A DNA stretch of 64,000 nucleotides. Origin: Gymnothorax reevesii. Its lineage: Eukaryota; Chordata; Actinopteri; Anguilliformes; Muraenidae. Location of the stretch: NCBI GenBank assembly GCA_029721435.1, contig CM056573.1, positions 124,831,447-124,895,446 on the forward strand, in the 5' to 3' direction. Made by a program: the position numbers and the translations under genes. Below are positions 25,241 to 37,830 of this stretch, one piece after another (the stretch's first letter is position 1; every line of letters begins with the position of its first letter). A model generated the notes under the pieces. That model was not told where the DNA came from. It did not search any database and saw only the letters and a list, made by a program, of their open reading frames with translations.

Positions 25241-26119
25241 ACCTCCAAAAACTGGAATATGGGTGGAAACTGGATCTTTGCCTGAAGTAAAACAAGCCAA
25301 GTCAAGTTCCACTCAATGCAATTATGCTGTTAACTCAGTGATCCTGCTTCAAGAAACAGCTCCCTGGGTCTTCTTCAGTTTTCTTAAGTACTCAGTGCAT
25401 TTCTAGAGCTGCTAACACCCTTGACATTGAATTCTGGCTCTCTGGCTTTGCCGATGGCTCCTTGACTCTGGCAGTGGGGTCTGAGGGGGGATTGCTCTCT
25501 TTCTCCTCATTAGCTACACCCCCCACTCCCACCAGGGTGAGAGAAAGAGACATCTTCCTCCCCAAGTACCTTCTGGCCTTCCCAACCCTTCCTGCCAAGC
25601 GAATATGGCTCCCCGCAGTGTCTCAGTCCCAGTGAGAGAGGGCTGGGTCAGGGGGAAGCCCTGAAACGGCTCCAGTCAGATTTAATTTCCGTAACGTGAG
25701 AGTGTCCTGGATTAAACTGCCATTTACCATTTGTGTGAAATACAGAGAAAGGGAACAGGGGAATAAGGACCAGCGGTGGGTTGCACTAGCTGTGCATAAG
25801 TTCAAAATATCTTGGTTTTAATGCATTTTCTAACTTAGTAAAGAGTTTATGCACTACTAACAGGGTTGTGCCAGCTGAAATAGTTGAAAGGTAGGCATAA
25901 GGTGCAGTTTGAGTCTGACACTTAATCCGTCACTTAATGCGTAAACTCCCGAAAAAAAGTGCAGTTTTTCCGGCACATCGATTTGAAAGGCATATTGTTT
26001 ATTACCTTATCATACAGGTATACATACTGTTTTGTGTAAAAGTAATTTTCTCTCCATGCAGCCAATCATTGGCAAAGCACTAGAATTAAACTAACTACTT
26101 TCAAGCCTTGGTTGTCACT
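25241..26119. other. Anonymous intergenic DNA
   Basis: No gene, RNA or named repeat recognised. Confidence 0.35.
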
Positions 26120-26325
26120 ATAGGGCAGTACCCTCAAAGGTACTGCTGTTGTACCTTAGAAGTGGGTTTTTATTTGTTTTGGAACATAAATGTATCTTTT
26201 AGACCCTAAAAAGGTTCACACAGGTACTCTGAGGTCCTATAATTAGCCCTAAAGGGTACATAAGTGCTAAATGTACCTTGGGGAACAGAAATGGACTCCT
26301 GCTGTACCCCTATTTCTGAGAGTAT
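26120..26325. mobile_element. Half copy of the palindromic MITE
   Basis: The segment from GGGCAGTACCCT to CCCCTATTTCTGAGAGT matches the right arm of the element at 17330-17724 (about 17528-17724) with scattered differences. The left arm is absent, so this copy was reduced to one arm near the palindrome centre. Confidence 0.75.
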
Positions 26326-26689
26326 AGAGTAGAATCACAATATTCAATGCGGTCAATAATGAGAAGGTCTGAGTTAGGGACAAGTGATATTAGCCAGAAG
26401 AGAGATAATGTTGAGCAGATTTGAGTTGCTCACAATAGGGAGCAGGTTTCAGTTAGGAAAGAAACAGGACAGAATCAGTACTGAGCAGATCTGATTTAGG
26501 GAAGAGTCACTTCGCCCACAGAAAGACATTGCTGATCAAGTTTGAGTTCGTTCATTATTTGAATGTAACTTTTTTTAAAAATCGTGTTTTTAAACGTTTC
26601 AAGTGCAAATAACTTAAGAGCCTATCTACATGGCTTCCCAACTCCTCCACGAAGCTACCGTCATGATCTCCATAGTAAGGCCCATAAAT
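26326..26689. other. Anonymous DNA
   Basis: No gene recognised. The phrases gagcagat(t/c)tgagttgc and similar recur loosely at 26360-26540 and again at 29150-29300, suggesting a degenerate dispersed repeat. Confidence 0.35.
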
Positions 26690-26975
26690 AAAGATAAGAT
26701 AAACTTTATTGAACCCCGTGGGGTAATTTGTCCTCTGCATTAGACCCATCCTATAGTTAGGAGCAACCAACTCCAGTTCTAAAGCCAGTTCCTTGGTCAG
26801 GGGTACTGGTTAGAGTGTTCCTATGAGGCATGTTTTTGTGGGTGCGGGAAACCAGAGTACCCCCACGCAAACACAGGGAGAACATGCAAACTCCACACAG
26901 AAAGGCCCCAGGCCAGAATTGAACCCTTCTTGCTGTGAGGCAGCAGTGCTAACCACTGTGCCACCGTGCCGTCCA
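26690..26975 (-). mobile_element. tRNA-derived SINE (DANA/V-SINE-like)
   Basis: Read on the minus strand, the element starts near 26975 with GGCACGGTGGCACAGTGGTT, containing an A-box-like TGGCACAGTGG, followed by a B-box-like GGTTCAATTCT. It then shows the conserved body with GTGGAGTTTGCATGTTCTCC. The lower end (26690-26760, AAGATAAACTTTATTGAACC) resembles a LINE-type tail. Assignment to the DANA/V-SINE group comes from recognition of these conserved words; the exact family is not determined. Confidence 0.65.
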
Positions 26976-27599
26976 CCTCAGCCAGATGTGCGGCCTTTTC
27001 CGAAACTTCGTCCTCCCACGACAAAGTTCCACTGGTTTGCGGGTCTGTATGCAAGGCAAGGGGAGGTTAGTAGGGATAGGGCATACTAACTATTGGAGGG
27101 AAGCCCCAGAGCGGCTTTTGAGGGCTAACATCTCGAACCCACATATCACAGATTCAGTAACGTAATGAAGGAATGAGTCCGGAGAGGCAGTGGTTTACAG
27201 TGATTTTCGTTAATGTAGATATACTATGAAAGCAGGCTATTTGGAATGTCTCCTTCAATCTCCCGAAGGCCCCGTTAAATAATTTTACGTTTGTTTCGGT
27301 TTTCGAGGTTCCTTTTTCTCAACTCACGCCGATCGGCCATATCATTACAACCAGCAGCGAGAGTAGGGAACAGATTGACTTTTGTCCTCCACATTTTTTT
27401 TCTTTTCTTTCTATCCCGCCACCACCCCCCCACTTTGGAGGCCAACTTTATTCATTCAATCAGTTATATAATTAAGTATGAATCCTCCTACCATCACCCT
27501 GCAAAACACACACTTACCGGTGTCCGGGAAAATATTGAAGTGTGCATTAGTTTGCTAGCTTGTCAACTAGCGAGCTATAACTACAATGGATGTGGTTAC
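26976..27599. other. Anonymous DNA
   Basis: No gene recognised. The open frame at 27291-27764 has no domain signature and runs into the tandem-repeat region. Confidence 0.35.
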
Positions 27600-27679
27600 C
27601 CTACCATAGCCCATAAAATAAACACACACACAAAAAAGAAGACCCGCCTTGATGAGACGCTGACAGATTGCACTTTAAT

Positions 27680-28395
27680 TTTCATTGTGTCCCAAAAAGA
27701 GTGTGGTGACATGTATTTGAAAATGCAATGGACTGGGAGGCGCCGTTTCCCTTACTGTGTTTGAATATTGTCCCATGTATTGCAGGATAAGTCTTTGAAA
27801 ATGAAATGTCAAATTTTGTCATCATTATTATGTCATTATTATTTCCAAGGGATTAGAAAACAGCATTTTAATTATCATGTTGTCCCTAAAAGAGCGTGAT
27901 GACATGTAAATGTGAATGCAATAAGCTGGGGGTGCTGTTTTGCTTATTGCATTTGAATATTGTCCACTGTATTGCGGAGCATGACTTTGAGAATGAAATG
28001 TCAAACAGCTTTTCATTATCATTTGAATATAGTCATAGATTTCCCATATGTGCATGTGAAAATGACAGTGATAATTGGATTAATGCATTTTCAGTTTAAT
28101 ATTGTCTCAAATAACTCATTCATAAGTGGAAAATTATTATGCAATAGTGGGATTACATTTTCATTTGAATATTATCCACTGTATTGCGGAGCATGACTTT
28201 GAAAATGAAATGTCAAACAGCTTTTCATTATCATTTGAATATAGTCATAGATTTCCCATATGTGCATGTGAAAATGACAGTGATAATTGGATTAATGCAT
28301 TTTCAATTTAATATGGTCTCAAATAACTCATTCATACGTGGAAAATTATAATGCAATAGTGGGATTACATTTTCATTTGAATATTGTCCACTTTG
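27680..28395. repeat. Tandem repeat with about 212 bp unit
   Basis: Anchor words (TTGAATATTGTCC, GAGCATGACTTTGA, CAGCTTTTCATTATC, CATATGTGCATGTGAAAATG) recur at constant spacing. The ATTGTCC/ATTATCC anchor lies at about 27768, 27960, 28172 and 28384, giving periods of 192, 212 and 212. The two 212 bp units are nearly identical; the upstream unit is diverged and shorter. Several overlapping short open frames arise from the repeat and are not genes. Confidence 0.85.
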
Positions 28396-30680
28396 GGCTT
28401 CCATACCGTTTGGCTTTAAATAACATTTCTGGACCACGTTAGTGCAGATAACACAAATATTCATGCGATTGAACAAACAATTGAACATTCTTAACATTCA
28501 ATTCATAAAAATCTTTTTTTCAATTGAACAGGTAAGACAGTGTTAATGCCTTTCATATTAACGCAAATAAAAGTATTTTTTCTCTTATCTGTGCCGAATG
28601 ACGCTAAAGATTGTTGAAAAATGAATGATTAAAATGCCAATGACGTTACTGAATCTGCGCCTGGGTACGCGCAAATGTTCGATTTTTGGCGCTGATGAAT
28701 GTTTCTTGGTCAAATTGGTTGCCATTTCAAAAGTATTTTCTCGTAATGAACAGAAAAGGGTGTAATACTAGTATTAAAATTATATACTATCATGAAATAT
28801 ATAGTCTTTCTGTTATTATTACAAATATACACTACTATTATTTCCATCAGGCCTATTAATTATTACAACCAATTTAAATTTTTTTTTTCTTTCTTTCTAG
28901 CACGTCTCCTATGCTTATAATACATCTGCTTAAAAGGAAAATGGAATTTCATAAATTGTCCTACTTTACCCATATTCACCCTAAATAAACACAAGGGCAA
29001 TTTTAATGTTATTTCAGTAGATGTCAGCGGCCTCTGGTTGCAATAATATGGCGAAGAATGTTTCTAATGGACATATTTTTTTATTTATTGAAATAGTTGA
29101 TATAAAAAGACGGAAAAAAGTTAACCATTCTCACTTCTCACTCATTCAACAGAGGCAATACTGAGCTGAGTTAGGGAGACAATACTAAGCAGGTCTGAGT
29201 TTGGGAACAGTCACTTTACCCAAAAGAGAGGCAATGCTACACAGGTCTCATTCAGGGAACAGACTCTTCGTCCAACAAAAAGACAATGCTTAAGTGGCCT
29301 GAGTTTAGGAATACTTATTTCATACCAGCCTATTGCCAAGAGCTGGGGGGCAGCCTTCTGCCAAAATGTGGTAAATTCTGCATAGCAGGTGCAAATCCCA
29401 GGGTAGCCAAAAGAGACTAATGCAGCTGTTGGCCCCTGATCTAGGCTCATAACCTCAAATTTCTCCAGGGGACATTGGTCACTGCTTAGCGTAATGAACT
29501 GTAAGTCCATTTTAATGAGTTATGCAATGTTACTTAATGGTTCCTTAGTTCCAGAGCAGAGGCATGTTCAAGATTGGGGCGCTAAGTTAGAGTATGCGTG
29601 TTCATGCCTCTTGAACGGTTAACCTGCGTTTGGTCTTGTGTAGACAAGCAAGAACATCTGCAAAGTCTCGCCTTGCATTTCAAGATAGCGTCTCATATTT
29701 TCGACATCGGTATCCTCACTTTGGCACAGCTTGTTCAGAAAAATTTGACGCCAACCTTAGTTGGTAGCCATACTGGAAAATGTGCAAGAACTTGTGAGTC
29801 ATTCAGAACTCAGGAGTCCTCCCTCGTGAGCCCTCGGCGTGAGACCGTTCGGTGTTGAACAAGCTCCTGGTCTGTGAGGAGTCCTTCCTGCGACTTCCAT
29901 ACTGTGGCACATTTTTAGCCCTTCCCTCCTTCTTAGCTCCTCTTTAATGGCTTCCTCCCTCCCTTGCCCTTTAATAACTGCTGCACTGATTGGCTCTTTT
30001 CTGGTAAAGTCGTGCTCTTCCTGTTTGGAGTGTAATCCAGTAATTAACAGTCAGTTACAGGCAGTTTGGCTTGATTAGACGAGCAGGTATAAGTAGAGCT
30101 CATTAAAGCCTCCTGCTGATTACAACAGCTGAGTGTGTGTGCACTCCTGTGTGTGTGTGTGCGTGTGTGCATCTGAATTTACCTTTTTGTGTAAACTTGT
30201 TGATGCTGAAAGATGTGTGGTGGGTACAAAAAAAACCCACAAGTATTGTGACATCTGACAAGAAATAGAATCATAGAAACATTTTTTGAGGATCCCTAAG
30301 AGGAACTGGTTTAATTCAAAGCCAAGGGCTAGGTTTAGGTCTAGGATTACACTTGGGCTTATGGTTAAGACTAGGTCTAGTTTCATAATAAGATATAACA
30401 GGCATGCTCTGGGGTAAGTTCTGGTGTCACATTAAAGCTATGCTAAGTAATAATAAATGCAGTTTCTTCAGTGAAATGACAGCTTTGATATGCGAGAGTC
30501 ATCACTTGTGGGCGTCTTTCCATCACACAGTTCATAGTCAACCTGTTGGAGCCTGTTTTCTCCTCCCCCCACCCCGCCCCCCGCCCTCGCCCCCCCAAAT
30601 TTCGGTGCTAGCCTGACAATAAGCTTCTCCACCGCCCCTCATGTCGCACTTCTTCCCTCTGTTGCACGGGCCTCTCAAAC
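28396..30680. other. Anonymous intergenic DNA
   Basis: No coding exon recognised. A TG run lies at about 30131-30170. Short degenerate gagcaggtctgagtt-type repeats occur at 29160-29310. Confidence 0.35.
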
Positions 30681-30880
30681 ACAGTGGCTCTCAAACTCAG
30701 TCCGGGTGCCCCCATGCGTATGCTGGTTTTTGTTTCAAACACAATTGCAGTGGTAGTATTTTTATAAGATGATGACTTGTCCTAATTAGGAGCAGTTCAT
30801 GTTTAAAGTAGTTATTTACCATCCTAAACCATATTGTGAACAGAAATATCTTTGTGGCATGAAGAGTAAAAGACACTTAA
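30681..30880. mobile_element. Partial hAT-like MITE, relative of the 58174 element
   Basis: The start CAGTGGCTCTCAAACTCAG, the TATGCTGGTTTTTGTTTCAA segment and the interior CAGTTATTTACCATC-like words match the inverse of the right half of the element at 58174-58815. Only one end is recognisable. Substantial divergence indicates an older copy. Confidence 0.6.
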
Positions 30881-32173
30881 ACGTATTGGGCCCTGTTTTA
30901 TTGATCTAAGTGCGAGGTTTGAAGCATGTGGCACATGTGCATTTAGAACGTGTCCAAATCCACTTCCGGTAGTTTGGCAGCGGGTTTTCAGAGATGACAG
31001 GCCCCTATCTTACACCCAGCACATAGTGACGCAAAGCATTTTGCAAGTGTCTTTGGTAGTTTATGTACCGGTGAAGTTGTCGTTATCCCACCCAGGGCCT
31101 AGTTTGCATTACTAGCACATGTCATTGCGCCAAACTGAGCACCTGTGGATGTTTTGGTCTTAAATTTGTGCGCAGGCACATTGATGGCGCTCTGCTAGCT
31201 TTAGGCGTCTCAAGTAGATTGCGCAACTGATCAACAAAAACCTGGTCTACTGTCAATCATCAGTTTTCACCTGCTATTATTTAGATAGTATTATACACTT
31301 TTGTTGGTGAGTCCAGCCTCAGCAGCCCCCCTTCCTCCCTGGCCCTTGATATAGTGTGATTAAGGGTGACCAGTACTCAGGAACAAAAGCATAACGATAG
31401 AACATTGAGGAAATGTTCGCCATAATGTCTGCAAATGACTCAACATTTTTTAGAGTATATTTTGTAATGAGTGCACTGCATCATACAGAAGTGTACGGAA
31501 AAGCATACAGGATGGATTTGGCTGTTGTCGAAAAATATTAAGTGGAAGCTATCCATACTTGTCAGGCTTTATTCAGTTACGTTCCGGCAACTTCTGTGGA
31601 TGAGCTGAATCTGAAACAGTGAAACATTCCCATAATGATCCGGCCTGCTGAAAGTCATTTTATTGATTTCAGGAACATTGTGGCTCAAGAAGGCCACTCG
31701 TATGCTAGCAGTGGGGAACAAAATAAGAGTCGTTTATTATGGAATTGCCGCTCTGTCTTCAGACGGGTATTAGATTTAACCAAAACCATTCAGTACACGC
31801 ACGTTTTGAAAGCACGGCGCTCGTTGCTGATGTGTTTTCAGAAATGCAGAATGAGTGGGGTGGAGAGGAGGATCGAGCGTGTTCATTACCAGACCCGAGA
31901 TGGCATTAGCGTTAATCCGGCAGTGGAATGAAGAATGTGGACGCTAACGGGCTAACAGCTGAATTGCGCTTGTCCGCCTCATTAAAGCAAATGAGAACAA
32001 ATAGGAGGTTAGAAGATGTTGCTACAGAGGCCAAAAAGCCGCAGCCATGAAAAAAGAGGCGGCCTGAGCTGAATACATTGGCATATCAGGCGACATTCAT
32101 ACATGACGCTACAATGTCATATCCCTCCCATCATTTCTGTCAATCCCCCACTCCTCCCCTTCCCACACATGCT

Positions 32174-32211
<38 letters not shown>

Positions 32212-33340
32212 TACATACACACACGCAAGCACACACACATGCACTCACGCACACAACACAGACTGAAATGCATTCATCAATCAAGACTTGTCCCTTTTAA
32301 TTTTGATACGAGTAAAATGAATATAATTGATCCAATGAGCCTTACAATAAGCTGCCTCATCACCATCCTCTCCCCTATTGCGATACAGAAGGAATATTTC
32401 ATCTGCCTCTGGTATAGCAACTCTTTTATTTCTGGGGGGGGGGTTGCAGTAGCACTTGAGAAACAATAATGCACAGTAAATTATCAATGTAATTAATGTA
32501 ATGGCCCTAATGCGCAAAGCTTTTTTTAAAAGTGAAGTAAAAAAGAGTATATTATTTGTATAAATGAGGAATTTATTTTTATGCAGATTACACACACGCA
32601 TATACAGGCTGGTGTCCAAACAGATTCATTCACGGCGAGTGGCTGCAGACGTTCGAATGGACAGCAAGTGAAATATGATTCAGCCAACAGGATCAGTAAC
32701 AGATGAGGATGCCACTGCATTGAAATTTCAATTTTTTGCTCGGTATTGCATCGCTCAGAGAAAACATCGGAGACGAAAAAGTTGCAAACATTAGTTTAAA
32801 GTGGTTTATCTGAGTCTAGTACTAACAATATCGGAAAACATCAAATGAAATTTTATTCAAATTCCTATCCATAAGTGCTGCCTTGATGTCATACATTTCC
32901 CCACAGAGCCTGATAAAAAAAAATAATGCATGGGATTGGCCATCATTCTTTCCCGCTCCATGCCTGAAATTCATAATCAGTGAAATATCACCCTGAAAGC
33001 ATACACATAACTCACTTCTGCATCTAGTTTCTTTAAAAAGTCATGTAACAGCTTTGCATACAGATGTAAAATCTCACAGCAATACCAACAACGGAAATTG
33101 CCAAAGGCAATGGTTCAGCACGCTCTTCTGGCTCGTGCGTTAACTTCTGGGTTGGTGTAAAGCGTAATAAGAATGGATCAATTTTCTTGAACAGGGCACA
33201 AAAGCACAACAGTTACGACTAATCTGACTCCATATTATTAACTAGGCTAATGCCGTCGGAGGCTACGGCTTGGGGTATATCCCTGAACGCCCCCAATCCT
33301 CCAATTCCCCAATCCTTGAATAGACCCAATACAATATACA
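30881..33340. other. Anonymous intergenic DNA with CA repeat
   Basis: No gene recognised. A (CA)n microsatellite lies at 32173-32204 with further CA-rich sequence to about 32260. Segments 31640-32080 and 32480-32720 are free of obvious repeats and look like candidate conserved non-coding DNA, which I cannot test. Confidence 0.35.
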
Positions 33341-33344
33341 GCCC

Positions 33345-33715
33345 CTCAGGTCATGACCTTTCATTTGAACTTAATTTCAGGTCAATCGGACAAATGGTTC
33401 TGCAAATATGGCCAAAATGGTAATTTTCCATCGCAAAGCGCCACCTGGTGGCAAAATATTGAACCATACAGGTATGATGTCATCATGTGACATGCTGTGA
33501 GGTCATGACCTTGCAGTTGCACATAGTTTCATGTCTATTGGACAAATAGTTCCAAAGATATGGCAAAAATGGTGAATGTTATGCGACAAAGCTCCACCTT
33601 GTGTCAAAATTTAGAACCAAACAGGTATAATGTCGTGGGACACATCCTCTGGTCATGACCTTTCATTTGCACTTGATTTGAGGTCAATCGGACAAATATT
33701 TCCAGAGATACTTAC
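33345..33715. repeat. Tandem repeat, about 150-152 bp unit, three copies
   Basis: The phrase GGTCATGACCTT recurs at about 33349, 33501 and 33651. Each is followed by TTTCAGGTC/ATGTCTATTGGACAAAT-like words, then an AGAACC/TGAACCA segment. The third copy is partial. Sequence divergence between units is moderate, so the array is old. Confidence 0.75.
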
Positions 33716-34930
33716 TTATATGCAAAACTTGAAATTTCTAATTTAAATATTACTGAATTTATCGCGTTAACACCATTCGGCGTTCAGGGATATAATTACA
33801 AATATTAAATTTCGTCGTAAATATATTGAGTGTAGAATCATAATACCACAATCAAAATAAACAATCCTTTGCCAATTTTACACGATTGTGCTTCCAGACC
33901 AACACAATCGCAAATCCTTAGTTCGGGGAGCCCTGCATTGGTTAGCCTGCAGCCACTGGAATACACAAGTACCTTTCCCTCGTGACAGTTACGGACCCGG
34001 GTCAACTAGTATGATACTAATAGTACCTAGCAAACTCCTTAAGGAGAATCTGACAAGAACTGGCATATTACGTCCATGGGTCCTCTAAAGCCAAATATCC
34101 AGAGCCAATACCCCGCCAATCCCGTTAGCAGTCGAACGTGGCCCCATTCTTACTAACCAAAGCACCCAAAAACTTCATCTGCAACTGGCCTCTGACAGTA
34201 GGTCTCAGTCAGCACCCGTTTCCCCCAAGTATTTGACCGTAATTTTAGCTAAAGGAACCAAAATGGATTTAAAATCATAAAAACCACATGAATTACAACA
34301 AGACAAGTTATTAATATGAAAGAAATTTTATTACACAGGTAGGTAGGTCCACATAGCAAATTTAATTTTTCCGTTGCATAATTTAGAAAAGAGCAATTGA
34401 ACAAAAGAGTCTCTTACCAAACCTGTATTAGCTACACACACACTAACATGTGCGGGGAAGTGATCGGATATGATCTTCCCTGACTATATGGTATGGGCTA
34501 CACACGGCATAGAGATGCACTCGAGGAAAGACATTACATTGTAACATATTAGTAATGTTACAGCTGTCCCATTAGCTACCGTCACATTATAGCTGATGCC
34601 GTGGCATAAGCATAGATAGAGTCGGCAACAACTGGAACGGCCACAAAGGTCATAGATGGTTAGAGCTGAGGGGGGAAACGCCCCCTCCTGTCCACTATAC
34701 TGCAAAAGGAGCAATATATTAAAAAATAAATACACTGGGGTTGAATTTTTGTCCATACAATGATCCGACTCAGAGGCCTGAAGTGAAACGAAATGCAGAC
34801 ATGCACATTTTGTTGTTCGGTCCCATAAACTCGTCCTCTCTTCTGATAGCTTGAAGGCATTTTGTCCTCCTATGTGGTTCCATTTTATTATTTGGTAAAA
34901 TGTGAAACTTTAATTGGTGATTGCTTTTTT
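33716..34930. other. Anonymous intergenic DNA
   Basis: No gene recognised. It is unique-looking sequence up to the boundary of the fold-back element. Confidence 0.35.
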
Positions 34931-35531
34931 GGTAACACTTTGTTTTAAGGGGTCACTGTTCCTGTGTATCTACCTAATTAATTACAGTGTAATTACCTAT
35001 GTAACTATATGTAATAACATGTACTTACATTGTACATACATAGTGTTTTTTGGTGTACTTAAAGGTCCTTGTTACACTTGTAATAAGGAATGCTTGTTAC
35101 AATACCTTGTCAAAGTGGCCTCTCTCTTTGGGGAAGGGGTACACCTGCAAGAAAAATGGGTGAAACCACAACCCATGTTGCCTGGGCAAACTTTTCCATC
35201 AATCTTCCTCCTGCCTCTTGAGTCTTGGAACATGTATGCTGTTACACAACTTAGTATATGTAACAGTCGTGTTAGTACACACTTGTTACTCTTTGATACA
35301 GTGGAATAAGCACATTAAAATAAAGTGTACCTGAGATACCTCAACTCTTATAAATTAACTGTGATAACCAGTGTCTTCAGTCTTGTACCACTTGTGCTGT
35401 TACACAACTTAGTATATGTAACAGTTGTGTAAATACGCCTTTGTTACTCCTTGATGCAGTGGAATGAGCACATTAAAGTGTACCTGCTGGGATAGAAACT
35501 GTAAACTGGTGTTGACCTTAGTACTCAAGTA

Positions 35532-37103
35532 CAAAACCCAAAACCAGTGAAGTTGGCACGTTATGTAAATCATAGATAAAAACAGAATGCAATGATTTGC
35601 AAATCCATTTCAACTTATATTCAATTGAATACACTGCAAAGACAAGATGTTTAATGTTCAAACTGAGAAACTTTATTTTTTTTTGCAAATAATCATTAAC
35701 TTAGAATATAAAGGCAGCAACACATTGCAAAAAAGTTGGCACAGGGGCCTTTTTACCGCTGTGTTACGTCGCCTTTCCTTTTAAGGACACTCAGTAAACG
35801 TTTGGGAACTGAGGAGACCAATTTTTGAAGCTTTTCAGGTGGAACTCATTCCCATTCTTGCTTGATGTACAGCTTAAGTTGTTCAACAGTCCGGGGTCTC
35901 CGTTGTCGTATTTTACGCTTCATAATCCGCCGCACATTTTCAATGGGAGACAGGTCTGGACTACAGGCAGGCCAGTCTAGTACCCGCACTCTTTTACTAC
36001 GGAGCCACGCTGTTGTAACACGTGCAGAATGTGGCTCGGCATTGTCTTGGTGAAATAAGCAGGGGCGTCCATGAAAAAGATGTTGCTTGGATGGCAACAT
36101 ATGTTGCTCCAAAACCTGTTTGTACCTTTCAGCATTAATGGTGCCTTCACATATGTGTAAGTTGCCCATGCCTTGGGCACTAATACACCCCCATACCATC
36201 ACAGATGCTGGCTTTTGAACTTTGCGCCTATAACAGTCCGGATGGTTCTTTTCCTCTTTGGTCCGGAGAACACGACGTCCACAGTTTCCCAAAGCAATTT
36301 GAAATGTGGACTCGTCAGACCACAGAACACTTTTCCACTTTGCATCAGTCCATCTGAGATGAGCCTGGGCCAAGCGAAGCCCGCAGCGTTTCTGGGTGCT
36401 GTTGATAAATGGCTTTCGTTTTGCATTGTAGAGTTTTAACTTGCACTAGCAGATGTAGTGACGAACTGTAGTTACTGACAGTAGTTCTCTGAAGTGTTCC
36501 TGAGCCCATGTGGTGATGTCCTTTACACACTGATGTCTGTTTTTGATGCAGTACCACCTGAGGGATCGAAGGTCATGGACATTCAATGTTGGTTTTCGGC
36601 CTTGTCGCTTATGTGCAGTGATTTCTCCAGATATTACGACTGTAGATGATGAAAACTCTAAATTTCTTGCAATAGCTCGTTGAGGAATGTTGTTAAACTG
36701 TTCGACAATTAGCTCATGCATTTGTTCACTAAGTGGTGACCCTCGCCCCACCCTTGTTTGTGAATGACTGAGCATTTCAGGGAAGCTGCTTTTATACCCA
36801 ATCATGGCACCCACCTGTTCCCAATTAGCCCGTTCACCTGTGGGATGTTCCAAATAAATGTTTGATGAGCATTTCTCAACTCTCTGTCTTTTTTGCCACT
36901 TGTGCCAGATTTTTTGAAACATGTTGCAGACATCAAATTCCAAATGAGCTAATATTTGCAAAAAATTACAAAGTTTACCGGCTCGAACATTAAGTAACTT
37001 GTCTTTGCAATTGAATATAGGTTGAAAAGGATTTGCAAATCATTGTATTCTGTTTTTATTTACGATTTCCACAACGTGCCATCTTCACTGGTTTTGGGTT
37101 TTG
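35532..37103 (-). mobile_element. Tc1-like transposon, nearly intact
   Basis: The terminal inverted repeats begin CAAAACCCAAAACCAGTGAA and extend about 130-150 bp inward, including GATTTGCAAATC and CAATTGAATA words in both. TA target duplications flank the element at 35530-35531 and 37104-37105. Length is 1,572 bp, typical for Tc1-like elements. The transposase frame is on the minus strand. The undisturbed target site is visible in the opposite arm of the surrounding palindrome at 37793-37794 (TACTTGAGTA context), which confirms a clean insertion. Confidence 0.9.
35846..36775 (-). pseudogene. Tc1-like transposase with one in-frame stop
   Basis: The encoded protein would cut and paste the surrounding element through its inverted repeats. 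The reading begins at an ATG at 36775; an upstream ATG at 36961 is also in frame but precedes the family's usual N-terminus. The N-terminal half carries helix-turn-helix-like DNA-binding sequence (PLSEQMHELIVEQFNN, then the RQGRKP linker). The C-terminal half has the catalytic core, with acidic residues in [13 protein letters not shown] and PIENVRR. The spacing between the second Asp and the Glu is 34 residues, the DD34E pattern of Tc1. A single TAG codon at 36446-36448 interrupts the frame just after the DNA-binding part; the frame is otherwise continuous to 35846. About 309 codons, slightly short of the usual 340. It is inactive as it stands, though only lightly decayed. Confidence 0.88.
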
Positions 37104-37830
37104 TATTTTTGCATCAAAAAGTAATTTCATTGAGTTATTCTTATTTGATTCCACCCTTTTGAATGTGATCAACCTAAACAGTGTTACAATCACAACTAGT
37201 TGACAACATAATGATTTACATTTTTATTACAAATAGTGTATTTCATTACAAATGGTGAAATCGTAACTCCAGTGTTATGTGACTATAAGCTATGTTATAA
37301 GTGATCTCAGTGTAGGTGTGTAAAAGTACTTTGTACCTGTAACCTATTTGAGTACATTTAAACATTACATAGAACTGAGTAAAATTTTAATTGATGTAAC
37401 TGTGGTATTGCCTTTTCTTTTTTAGGACTTTCTCTCTGTGAACTGACCCAACGTGTCCCCCTTTATCATGCTTGCTATGGTGTCGACCGCCACCTAAATG
37501 TTTACATGTCACACCTTGGGTCAGTTCACAGAGAAAAAGTTCTAACAAAAGAAAAGACAATACCAAAGTTACTCAGTTCTATGTAATGTTTAAATGTACT
37601 CAAATAGGTTACAGGTACAAAGGTACTGGAGTAACAATTTCACTATTTGTAATGAAAAACACTATTTGTATTAAAGATTTAAATCATTATGTTGTCAACT
37701 TGTTGTGATTGTAACACTGTTTAGGTTGATCACATTCAAAAGGTTGGAATCAAATAAGATTAACACAATGAAATTACTTTTTTATGCAAAAATACTTGAG
37801 TACCAAGGTCAACACCAGTTTACAGTTTCT

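Noticed and set aside
27896..28311. Repeated short frames with the same peptide (CACENDSDNWINAF)
   Set aside because: The peptide repeats because the DNA is a 212 bp tandem repeat; no other sign of coding.
21806..28395. CRISPR-like regular repeats
   Set aside because: The tandem units are directly adjacent with no spacers, and the genome is clearly eukaryotic.
34914..35309. 131-codon frame at the left edge of the fold-back element
   Set aside because: It is mirrored by equivalent frames in the other arm (38490-38900), as expected from the palindrome; no domain.
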